A DNA stretch of 64,000 bases from Aeromicrobium chenweiae (lineage in GTDB: Bacteria; Actinomycetota; Actinomycetes; Propionibacteriales; Nocardioidaceae), in contig NZ_CP026952.1 in NCBI RefSeq assembly GCF_003065605.1, positions 930,001 through 994,000 on the forward strand, in the 5' to 3' direction. Every line of letters begins with the position of its first letter. Position 1 is the stretch's first letter. The notes beneath the pieces are model-generated. The model saw nothing but the letters and a program-made list of their open reading frames with translations. It was not told the origin of the DNA and did not search any database. A program made the translations under genes and the position numbers. This document shows positions 54,935 through 63,005 of the stretch, piece by piece.

Positions 54935-55222
54935 ATGAGTTCCTTCACCGACGCCCAGATCGAAGACGCGCTCGAGAACCTGCCCGGGTGGTCGCAAGAG
55001 GGCGAGGCGATCGTCAAGTCGTACGAGTTCAGCACCTTCGACGCGGCGATCGCCTTCATCAACCGTGCGGCAGGCCCGATCACCGAGATGGATCACCACC
55101 CGGAGTGGACGAACGTCTACAACCGGGTCGACATCCGGTTGAGCAGTCATGACGTGGGTGGCGTCACCGATCGGGACGTCCGCCTGGCCAAGGTCATCGA
55201 GCGCGTGGCCGACGCGTCGTAG
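54935..55222 (+). CDS. 4a-hydroxytetrahydrobiopterin dehydratase (pterin carbinolamine dehydratase)
   Basis: 95 residues. The active-site motif MDHHPEWTNVYNRVDIRL carries the two adjacent histidines, and a third histidine (SSHD) completes the family site. It recycles the pterin cofactor of aromatic hydroxylases such as phenylalanine hydroxylase, which would feed the tyrosine route at 20.4-24.1 kb. TTGCGC, 16 bp, TAGCGT, then 6 bases to ATG is a leaderless promoter layout. Confidence 0.9.
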   Translation: MSSFTDAQIEDALENLPGWSQEGEAIVKSYEFSTFDAAIAFINRAAGPITEMDHHPEWTNVYNRVDIRLSSHDVGGVTDRDVRLAKVIERVADAS

Positions 55223-55225
55223 GGC

Positions 55226-55837
55226 TCAGGCCCACAGGTCGCTGCCGAACTGGAACCAGATGGCGGCGATCACCGCGACGTACCAGAGGATGTTGATCAG
55301 CAGCGTCCAGTCGGTGACGAAGCGGGAGACCGGGTTGCCCGGCAGGAACTCGCGCAGGTTGCGCGCGGTCAGCCACACGAAGATCGGGATCATCACCGCC
55401 CAGACCACCATGCACCACGGGCACAGCTTCTCGATCGAGTAGATGCTCTGCGACTGCAGCCAGGTCACGAAGCCGATGCCGAACAGTGCGCCGGCCTGCA
55501 GTCCGAGCCACACGAAGTCGGGCAGTCGCACCCGTGCGGCGATGAGCACGCCGAGGGTCAGCACGATCGCGAAGCCGGCCACGCCCATGAGCGGGTTGGG
55601 GAAGCCGAACACCGAGGCCTGGTCGGTGTTGATGACGCCGCCGCAGCTGACGAACGCGTTGATGTCGCAGCCGAGGGCCTTGTCGGGCTCCTGGAGGAAC
55701 TTCACCTTGTCGATGATGAGGATCGCCGCCGAGAGCATCCCGATCGCGCCGCCGATCGCGAGCAGCCAGCCGAGCCCCCGGTCGTCCGGCTCGTAGGCCT
55801 CCAGGTCGGAGTCCGCCACGGTCCTCTGCTCAGTCAT
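55226..55837 (-). CDS. Vitamin K epoxide reductase (VKOR) family protein
   Basis: 203 residues with about five membrane helices. The loop cysteines are GCDINAFVSCGG (about 56-67) and the active CPWC lies near 140, at the outer end of a helix. With a DsbA-like partner it reoxidises disulphide-forming enzymes in the envelope using menaquinone. No DsbA gene is adjacent. TAGGAT ends 7 bases before the ATG. It is convergent with the pterin dehydratase gene. Confidence 0.92.
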   Translation of the reverse strand: MTEQRTVADSDLEAYEPDDRGLGWLLAIGGAIGMLSAAILIIDKVKFLQEPDKALGCDINAFVSCGGVINTDQASVFGFPNPLMGVAGFAIVLTLGVLIAARVRLPDFVWLGLQAGALFGIGFVTWLQSQSIYSIEKLCPWCMVVWAVMIPIFVWLTARNLREFLPGNPVSRFVTDWTLLINILWYVAVIAAIWFQFGSDLWA

Positions 55838-55890
55838 GACAGTGATCCTAGGGCGAGGGCACAATCAGTCGGCCTCTCGGCCGTCATCCC

Positions 55891-55960
55891 AGCCCAGATC
55901 TGCGGACTTCTGCACCGTTCTGCGTCCGCGAAAGCGTGCAGGAGTCCGCAGATCTGGGCT
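55891..55960. repeat. Large hairpin with 24-bp arms at the nei 3' end
   Basis: Arms 55891-55914 and 55937-55960 are inverse copies with a single mismatch, around a 22-base loop. The right arm runs into the nei stop codon (55959-55961). It may terminate the lhr-nei transcript or be a copy of an interspersed palindromic element. Confidence 0.8.
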
Positions 55961-56738
55961 AGGGCTGGCAGTGGGGGCACCAGAAGATGTTGCGCTCGGC
56001 GGTCGGCCGGTCGCCGAGCTGGCCGTTCATCAGGCGCGTCCCGCAGCGGCGGCAGCGGGCCCGCTCGCGGCGATAGACCCACCGGTCCTCGCCGGTGCGG
56101 GTGCTGCCGGTGAACGACCGCTCGATGCGCGACTTGTTGACGTCGAGCATGCGCTGCCCGCGGGAGATGACCCGCGCGACGTCCCGGACCTGACCGACGG
56201 GACGGTGCGGCGAGAGCCCCATGATGAACAACAGCTCGTTGACGTACTCGTTGCCGAAGCCGGCGAGGTTGCGCTGGTCCATCAGCGCCAGGAACACCGG
56301 ACGGTCGGGGTCCGCGGACACCCGCCGGACGGCTTCGTCGAGGTCCCAGTCCGGTCCGAGCAGGTCGGGCCCGAGATGGCCGATCGCCTCGGCCTCGTCG
56401 CTGCGCGCCAGGACCTCCAGGATGCCCAGGGAGTAGCCGATCGCCTGCCACTCGGCGTTCTCGAGGACCGCGCGCGCGGAGTGACCGGGACGTCGCCAGT
56501 CGGTGCCGAGCCGCTGGACGTGCCAGGCGCCCTCCATCTTCAGGTGGGAGTGGATCGAGTGCTCCGCGGTGCGGATCAGCAGGTGCTTGCCGTGGCTGAC
56601 GACCTCGTCGACGAGCTCACCGGACAGGTCCACCGTCGCGAACGCGGGCACGCGGAAGTCCGTGCGGGTCAGCACCTGGCCGGCGAGCGCCTCGTGGAGG
56701 TGGTGCGCGGTGCGCCAGACGGTGTCGCCCTCAGGCAT
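55959..56738 (-). CDS. nei2: Endonuclease VIII-like DNA glycosylase (Nei2/Fpg family)
   Basis: 259 residues. The N-terminal catalytic block is MPEGDTVWRTAHHLHEAL (Pro2-Glu3 after Met removal), then the central helix-two-turn-helix with LDVNKSRIERSF. The C-terminal zinc finger has CRRC and CPHC. It excises oxidised pyrimidines. The ATG lies 8 bp inside the lhr 3' end, so the two are coupled. Confidence 0.92.
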   Translation of the reverse strand: MPEGDTVWRTAHHLHEALAGQVLTRTDFRVPAFATVDLSGELVDEVVSHGKHLLIRTAEHSIHSHLKMEGAWHVQRLGTDWRRPGHSARAVLENAEWQAIGYSLGILEVLARSDEAEAIGHLGPDLLGPDWDLDEAVRRVSADPDRPVFLALMDQRNLAGFGNEYVNELLFIMGLSPHRPVGQVRDVARVISRGQRMLDVNKSRIERSFTGSTRTGEDRWVYRRERARCRRCGTRLMNGQLGDRPTAERNIFWCPHCQP

Positions 56739-59700
56739 CGAGTCGCAGCCCCTTGATCGTGGGCTCGAAGCCCGCCTCGGCCAGTGCCTCGCCGAACGCG
56801 CTGGCGGCCACCGGCCGGCCGTCGACGGTCTCGATGGTGAGCCGGCTGATCCGCCGGCCCCGGACGGTGGCCGCCAAGGACGTGGCGGCCGCGGCGAGGC
56901 GTGCCGGATCGTCGTCGAAGACGAGGGCCTTCTTGCCGCCCCGCTCGAGGTAGACCACGAGCCGGCCGTCGTGCATGACGACGAGGGACCCGGCCTTGCG
57001 CGCCGGGCGGTGCCGGGACGAGTCGTCCTCGGCGGCGCGGGCGGGCCAGGGCAGGGCCGCGCCGTAGGGGTTGGCCGGGTCGGTGGCGGCCAGGGTGAGG
57101 GCACGGGCGTCGGTGGGCCGGTCGTCGTCGGTCGCGTGGGCGCGCATGCGGTCGACCGTGGACGTCGCGGCGAACTGGGCGGCGCCCAGCGTCTCGATGT
57201 AGTAGCCGCGGAGCACCGAGCCGGTCTGCTCGAGCTCGCGGAGCACGCGGTAGATGGCCGCGAAGCCGCCCGGTGTCTGCTCGGCCATGACCGAGCCGCG
57301 GGTCACCACGCCGTAGCGTCCGATGAGCGCCTCGGTGCGGGCCAGCTGCAGCGCGGTGGCGTCGGCGGTGGTCTCGGTCAGCGCGAACCACCGGCCGCTG
57401 ACGGTCGGCGGCCCCTGCACCGCGACGCGCGGCGACCGGGGCCGACGGCCGTGGATGCGGGCACGGGGTGTGGGCCTGCTCGTGCGGTGGGCGCCGCCTC
57501 GCCCGACGAGCGTGCGCAGCGGGGCGAACGTGTCGTTGCTGACCCGACCGCTCCAGACGAGGTCCCACAGCGCCTCGGCGACCTGGGCATGGTCGGGCAG
57601 GCCGCCGTCGGTGCCGAGTGCGTCGACGAGCTGGCGGAACAAGAAGGCGCCCCCGCCGTCCAGCGCATCGGCGATCGCGGTGTGCAGGGCGTCGGTCTCG
57701 GCGGGCTGCGCACCGGCAGCGCGCAGCACGAAGTCGGCCGGGTGGAGCTGCACCCAGCCGTCGTTGCCCGGCAGGGTGCCGGCGCCCGACCACACGACCT
57801 CACCGGCCGAGGTCAGCTCGTCGAGCATCGCGGGGGAGTAGTCGCGGACCCGAGCGGGCAGCACGAGCGACTCCCACGCCGAGGCCGGCAGCGCGAGACC
57901 GGCCAGCTGGTCGATCACGGACAGGACGCCGTCGGGACCCCGCAGGCTGCCGCCGACGCCCTGCCAGGACGGCAGGAACCGGGCGAACGTGCCCGGGTCG
58001 ACGGGCTCCACCTGCTGGCGCGCCGCAGCGAGCGAGCGGGAGCGGATGCGGCGCAGCACCCCGGGCTCGACCCACTCGCTGCCCGTCGCGTGCGGGCGGA
58101 ACTCGCCCTCGGTCAACCGTCCGTCGCGGGAGAGCCGGCGCAGCACCTGCTGCACGACCGCGGTGCCGAGACCGAAGCGTTCGGCGACCTCCTGCGTCGT
58201 GAACGGCCCGTGGGTGCGGGTGTGCCGGGAGATCAGGTCGGTCAACGGATCGGCGGACGACTCGAGGTACGCCTCGGAGACGCCGAGCGGGATCACGACG
58301 CCCAGGGCGTCGCGGAGCCGGCCGGCGTCCTCGACGACGGCCCAGCGGATCTCGCCGGCCATCGAGACCTCGATCGCGCGCCGGGCGTCGCGCAGCTCAC
58401 CGAGCCACGTCGGCGCGTGGTCGGCGAGGTCGGGCTGCAGACGGGCGGCGACCTCGGCCTCGGTGAGTGGTCCGAGCATGCGCAGGAGGTCGGCGACTCC
58501 CTCGATGTCCTTGGCCCGGCGGTCCTCGGTCAGGCGCTGCAGCTCCAGCTCGGTGCGCTCGAGCACGTCGGGGTCGAGCAGCTCGCGCAGCTCGGCCCGC
58601 CCGAGCAGCTCGGCGAGCAGGGTGGGGTCGAGCGTCAGCGCGGAGGCGCGGCGCTCGGCCAGCGGTGTGTCGCCCTCGTAGAGGAACGCCGCGACGTAGC
58701 CGAACAGGAGGTTCTGGGCGAACGGTGAGGCGCGCTCGGTGGTGACCTCGGCGATCTGCACCTCGCGGGAGGCCAGGCGCCGGGTCAGCGCGGTCAGCGC
58801 CGGCAGGTCGTAGACGTCCTGCAGGCACTCGCGGGCGGTCTCGAGCAGGATCGGGAACGTCGGGTACTTGCGGGCGACGTCGAGCAGCTGGGCCGAGCGC
58901 TGGCGCTGCTGCCACAGTGGGGCGCGGGACCCGGGGTTGCGCCGTGGCAGGAGCAGCGCGCGGGCCGCGCACTCGCGGAAGCGCGAGGCGAACAGCGCCG
59001 AGCCGCCGACCTCCTCGGTGACGATTTTGTCGAGCTCGTCGGCCTCGAACACGAACAGGTCGGCGCCGGGCGGCTCGGTCTCGGTGTCGGGGATGCGCGC
59101 GACGATGCCGTCGTCGCTGGCGACCACCGAGCCGTCCATGCCGTAGCGCTCGACGATGCGGGCCGCGACGGCCAGTGCCCACGGCGCGTGGACGCGGCGG
59201 CCGAACGGCGAGTGCAGGACGACCCGCCAGTCGCCGAGCTCGTCGCGGAACCGCTCGACCACCAGGGTGCGGTCGGACGGGACCTGGCCGGTCGCGGCCT
59301 TCTGCTCGCCGAGGTACGCGCTCAGGTTGTCCGAGGCGCGCCGGTCCAGCCCCAGCTCCGACGCGTGCCCGGCCAGCTGCTCGGCCGACAGGGCGGACGC
59401 CTCACGGACGAAGGCGCCGATCGCCTCGCCCAGCTCGTAGGGCCGGCCGACCGCGTCGCCCTTCCAGAACGGGAGCCGGGCTGGCTGGCCGAACGCCGGC
59501 GTGACGATGACCCGGTCGTGGGTGATCTCCTGGATGCGCCAGCTCGTGGCGCCGAGCGCGAAGACGTCGTTGATGCGCGACTCGTAGACCATCTCCTCGT
59601 CGAGCTCGCCGACCTTGCGTGAGCCCGTCTCCTCGGTGCCCGCGGCGAGGTTGACCGAGAACATCCCGCGGTCGGGGATCGTGCCGCCGCTGGTGACCGC

Positions 59701-61287
59701 CAGACGCTGGGCGCCGGGGCGTCCGGTGATCGTGCCGGCGTCACGGTCCCACACCAGGCGTGGACGCAGCTCGGCGAACTCGTCGGAGGGGTAGCGGCCG
59801 GAGAGCAGGTCGAGGGTCGCGTCGTACGCGGACCGGGGGAGCGTCGCGAACGGGGCGCTGCGGCGCACGGTGTCGAACCACTCCTCGACGTCGAGGCTCT
59901 CCAGCGCGGTCGCGGCGACGGTCTGCTGGGCGAGGATGTCGAGCGGGTTGGCCGGGATGTCGAGCCGCTCGATGAGGCCGTGCTGCATGCGCGACGTGGT
60001 GACCGCGGAACCGAGGAGGTCCTGGCGCGACGTGGGGTAGAGGACGCCGCGGGACAGCTCGCCGACCTGGTGGCCGGCTCGCCCCACGCGCTGCAGCGCG
60101 CTGGCGACCGACGGTGGGGTCGAGACCAGCACCACGAGGTCGACCGCTCCCATGTCGATGCCCAGCTCGAGGCTCGACGTGGCCACGACGCATCGCAGCC
60201 GGCCGGACTTCAGCTCGTCCTCGATCAGCGCCCGCTGCTCCTTGCTGACCGATCCGTGGTGGGCGCGCGCCAGGACGGGTTCGGCGCCCTCGGACTGCGC
60301 GCTGCCGCCCATCAGCTGAGCCGGTGGCCGGCCTGAGTCACGGGGCACGGGATCGGTCTCGAGGTGCTTCGCGTACGCCTCGTTGAGGCGTGCGGTGAGT
60401 CGTTCGGCCACACCGCGGGAATTGACGAAGATGATCGTCGAGCGGTGCTCCAGCACCCGGCGCATGGCGGACTCCTCCACGTGCGGCCAGATGCTGCCCC
60501 GGGGGGCCTCGTCCTCGAGCGCACGGGCACCGCTGCCCTCCTGGCGGGGTGGGGCGGGGATGCTGGTCATGTCGTCGACCGGGACCTCGACGTGCATCTC
60601 GAGGCGGCTCGGCGACGGGGGCGCGACGACCTGCACGCGGCCGGACCCCGCGAGGAACCGGGCGACCTCGTCGTGCGGGCGCACGGTCGCGCTCAGCCCG
60701 ATGCGACGTGCCGGGGTGTCCAGGAGCGCGTCGAGCCGCTCGAGCGACAGCGCGAGGTGGGCGCCGCGCTTGGTGCCCGCCACGGCGTGGATCTCGTCGA
60801 CGATGACGGTGTCGACGCTGCGCAGGGTCTCGCGGGCGGCCGACGTGAGCATCAGGAACAGCGACTCGGGAGTCGTGATGAGGATGTCGGGCGGACGGGT
60901 GACCAGTGCCCGGCGGTCGCGCTGGGAGGTGTCGCCGGAGCGGACGCCGACGGTGACCTCGCGGAACTCGTCGCCGCGCCGGGCCGCCGCCTGGGTGATG
61001 CCGACCAGGGGTGAGCGCAGGTTGCGCTCGACGTCGACGGCCAGCGCCTTGAGCGGGGAGATGTAGAGCACCCGGGTGCCCTCGGACTCGCCGGCGTGCA
61101 TCAGCCGGTCGATGGCCGAGAGGAAGGCCGCCAAGGTCTTGCCCGAACCGGTCGGCGCGACGACCAGCACGTGCTCGTCGCCGGCCACCCCGTCCCACGC
61201 CCCCACCTGGGCGGGAGTGGGTGCGTCGAAGGACTCGGTGAACCACGCCCGGGTCGCGGGCGCGAACCGGGCGAGCGGATCGGACAT
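56731..61287 (-). CDS. lhr: Lhr family ATP-dependent helicase
   Basis: 1518 residues. Superfamily 2 motifs are VVAPTGSGKTLAAF (motif I, about 40-53), DEIH (motif II), LSATVRP (III) and RVGRAGHQ (VI), followed by the winged helix, the Lhr core beta-barrel and the long C-terminal Lhr-CTD with several helical repeats. It translocates on single-stranded DNA and unwinds RNA:DNA hybrids, induced by DNA damage in mycobacteria. The start at MSDPL (61287) follows family practice. Confidence 0.95.
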   Translation of the reverse strand: MSDPLARFAPATRAWFTESFDAPTPAQVGAWDGVAGDEHVLVVAPTGSGKTLAAFLSAIDRLMHAGESEGTRVLYISPLKALAVDVERNLRSPLVGITQAAARRGDEFREVTVGVRSGDTSQRDRRALVTRPPDILITTPESLFLMLTSAARETLRSVDTVIVDEIHAVAGTKRGAHLALSLERLDALLDTPARRIGLSATVRPHDEVARFLAGSGRVQVVAPPSPSRLEMHVEVPVDDMTSIPAPPRQEGSGARALEDEAPRGSIWPHVEESAMRRVLEHRSTIIFVNSRGVAERLTARLNEAYAKHLETDPVPRDSGRPPAQLMGGSAQSEGAEPVLARAHHGSVSKEQRALIEDELKSGRLRCVVATSSLELGIDMGAVDLVVLVSTPPSVASALQRVGRAGHQVGELSRGVLYPTSRQDLLGSAVTTSRMQHGLIERLDIPANPLDILAQQTVAATALESLDVEEWFDTVRRSAPFATLPRSAYDATLDLLSGRYPSDEFAELRPRLVWDRDAGTITGRPGAQRLAVTSGGTIPDRGMFSVNLAAGTEETGSRKVGELDEEMVYESRINDVFALGATSWRIQEITHDRVIVTPAFGQPARLPFWKGDAVGRPYELGEAIGAFVREASALSAEQLAGHASELGLDRRASDNLSAYLGEQKAATGQVPSDRTLVVERFRDELGDWRVVLHSPFGRRVHAPWALAVAARIVERYGMDGSVVASDDGIVARIPDTETEPPGADLFVFEADELDKIVTEEVGGSALFASRFRECAARALLLPRRNPGSRAPLWQQRQRSAQLLDVARKYPTFPILLETARECLQDVYDLPALTALTRRLASREVQIAEVTTERASPFAQNLLFGYVAAFLYEGDTPLAERRASALTLDPTLLAELLGRAELRELLDPDVLERTELELQRLTEDRRAKDIEGVADLLRMLGPLTEAEVAARLQPDLADHAPTWLGELRDARRAIEVSMAGEIRWAVVEDAGRLRDALGVVIPLGVSEAYLESSADPLTDLISRHTRTHGPFTTQEVAERFGLGTAVVQQVLRRLSRDGRLTEGEFRPHATGSEWVEPGVLRRIRSRSLAAARQQVEPVDPGTFARFLPSWQGVGGSLRGPDGVLSVIDQLAGLALPASAWESLVLPARVRDYSPAMLDELTSAGEVVWSGAGTLPGNDGWVQLHPADFVLRAAGAQPAETDALHTAIADALDGGGAFLFRQLVDALGTDGGLPDHAQVAEALWDLVWSGRVSNDTFAPLRTLVGRGGAHRTSRPTPRARIHGRRPRSPRVAVQGPPTVSGRWFALTETTADATALQLARTEALIGRYGVVTRGSVMAEQTPGGFAAIYRVLRELEQTGSVLRGYYIETLGAAQFAATSTVDRMRAHATDDDRPTDARALTLAATDPANPYGAALPWPARAAEDDSSRHRPARKAGSLVVMHDGRLVVYLERGGKKALVFDDDPARLAAAATSLAATVRGRRISRLTIETVDGRPVAASAFGEALAEAGFEPTIKGLRLDA

Positions 61288-61399
61288 GCCCCCCATCGTT
61301 CCAGCCGGGTACGACAACCGCTCGGCGCGGAGCGGCGCCGTCGCCCGACCGCGTACGCTGATCAACCGTTGCGCTCGATGACAGGGGAGAGAACCGGAC

Positions 61400-62425
61400 G
61401 TGTCCGACACCAGCCTCAAGTGGTTGACCGCGCTCGTCGCAGCGGGTCTCGTCGCGGCCGTGGCGCTCGGTGCCGTGGCCGGCTCGCGCTCGATCGCGGA
61501 TGCCCTGCGCCCGTCGGCCGAGCAGGCGCTGGCCGCTGCGGGTCTCGACGGCGTCGCGGTCACGTTCGAGGGCCGCGAGGCGCAGCTCAGCGGCGGGAGC
61601 CGGACCGACCTGCGTGAGGCGCGCGACGTCGTCGAGGGCGTCCAGGGCGTGCGCTGGGCTCGAATCGACACCGGTCGCGACACGGGTCCGGAGGACCGGG
61701 TGCGAGCGGCGGACCCGAACACGTCCACGATCTCGCTGGAGCGGTCCCCTGACGGGGTGGTGATGAGCGGTGTGGTGCCCGACCCTGACGCGGCGGCCGA
61801 CATCAAGGCGGCAGCGTCACTGGTCTTCGACACGACCGTCTCCGGCGACCTCGAGGTCGATCCGGACGTGAAGGCGGCGCCGTGGGCCGGGGCCGTCCCG
61901 GGCCTGCTCGGTGACGTCGTGTCCGTGGAGGACCTGCGGCTCGACGTCGACGGCACCGGGACGGTGAGCATCGGCGGGACCATCCAGAGCGCCGCGGGGC
62001 GCGACCGCGTCGTCGATCTGGTCGCGACCGCGCTGCCCGCCCTCGAGGTCGTCGACGACCTCCGGATCGATGCCGGGAGCCTCGACAAGGCCGACGCCGC
62101 GGTCCTCAACTCCACGACGATCACCTTCCCGCCGGGCGTCTCGTACCTCGGGGCCCACGACGGCGTGCCGCTGGCCGCGGTGGCCGACGTCCTGCGCCGC
62201 AACGTCGGCGTCACGGTCGAGATCGGCGGGCACTTCGGCCCCAAGGATCCCCGGCAGGGCCAGGTCTTGAGCAAGGCGCGGGCCGCAGCGGTCAAGACGT
62301 ACCTCGTGGGCCTCGGCATCGAGCCCGAGCGCGTCTCGACGCGCACCTACGGCTCGGCCCGTGCCGGGATCAGCGCGACCGCCGAGCGGTACCGGCGCGT
62401 CGACCTCGTCGTGAAGGAGCGCTGA
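61400..62425 (+). CDS. OmpA/BON-domain envelope protein (ArfA/OmpATb-like)
   Basis: 341 residues. An N-terminal membrane anchor (about 7-28), then repeated BON-like domains (about 35-230) with VVEGVQGVRWARIDT and VVDDLRIDAGS, and a C-terminal OmpA-like peptidoglycan-binding domain (GGHFGPKDPRQGQVLSKARA...). The order matches mycobacterial ArfA, linked to ammonia release at acid pH. The start is a GTG with GGGGAGAG upstream. It is 3 bp before the sunset-domain gene. Confidence 0.85.
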   Translation: MSDTSLKWLTALVAAGLVAAVALGAVAGSRSIADALRPSAEQALAAAGLDGVAVTFEGREAQLSGGSRTDLREARDVVEGVQGVRWARIDTGRDTGPEDRVRAADPNTSTISLERSPDGVVMSGVVPDPDAAADIKAAASLVFDTTVSGDLEVDPDVKAAPWAGAVPGLLGDVVSVEDLRLDVDGTGTVSIGGTIQSAAGRDRVVDLVATALPALEVVDDLRIDAGSLDKADAAVLNSTTITFPPGVSYLGAHDGVPLAAVADVLRRNVGVTVEIGGHFGPKDPRQGQVLSKARAAAVKTYLVGLGIEPERVSTRTYGSARAGISATAERYRRVDLVVKER

Positions 62426-62428
62426 GCG

Positions 62429-62956
62429 GTGTCGGACTACACGGTCGGCGAGATCGCCGTCTGGCTGGTGCTCACCGCAGTGCTGGCCTTCGTCCTCGGC
62501 TGGCTGGTGCGCGAGCTCCAGGTGCGTGCCGGCAGGCGTCGCGCTCCCCGACCCGCGATGAAGGCCGCTCCCACGCCGGATCCCACGGACGTGCCGGCCC
62601 CCGAGGAGGTGCCCGCGCCGGAGCCGGAGACCGCGCCGGAGCCGAAACCGGAGCCCGCGCCGGAGCCGAAACCGGAGCCACAGCCGGCGAAGAAGGCCAC
62701 GCCGTCGGCACGCCGCGGCGTGGAGCCCCCGTCGGCGGACCACGTGATCAAGGGCAACACGTCCTCGAAGATCTACCACCTCCCGGACAGCTCGTCGTAC
62801 GCGCGGACGAAGGCCGGTGTCTGGTTCCGCACCGAGGCCGAGGCCGAGGAGGCCGGCTTCCGCAAGGCCGGCGCGGGACGCCGCGGCGGCAAGAAGGCGC
62901 AGGCCCCCCAGGGCTCCGTGCCGAAGAAGCAGCCCGGCAAGCCCTCGGACGGCTGA
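62429..62956 (+). CDS. Membrane protein with Pro/Glu repeat linker and sunset domain
   Basis: 175 residues. One N-terminal helix (about 8-30) is followed by a Pro-Glu-Ala-Lys linker with EPKPEPAP-type repeats (about 52-90). The C-terminus is HVIKGNTSSKIYHLPDSSSY...VWFRTEAEAEEAGF, the compact sunset domain of envelope proteins. The GTG start is 3 bp after the OmpA-like gene, so the two are probably partners in the wall. Confidence 0.8.
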   Translation: MSDYTVGEIAVWLVLTAVLAFVLGWLVRELQVRAGRRRAPRPAMKAAPTPDPTDVPAPEEVPAPEPETAPEPKPEPAPEPKPEPQPAKKATPSARRGVEPPSADHVIKGNTSSKIYHLPDSSSYARTKAGVWFRTEAEAEEAGFRKAGAGRRGGKKAQAPQGSVPKKQPGKPSDG

Positions 62957-63005
62957 GGCGCCCCACCTCCCCGGACGACAACCTGGCATGGGGCATGCTG
63001 GCGAC

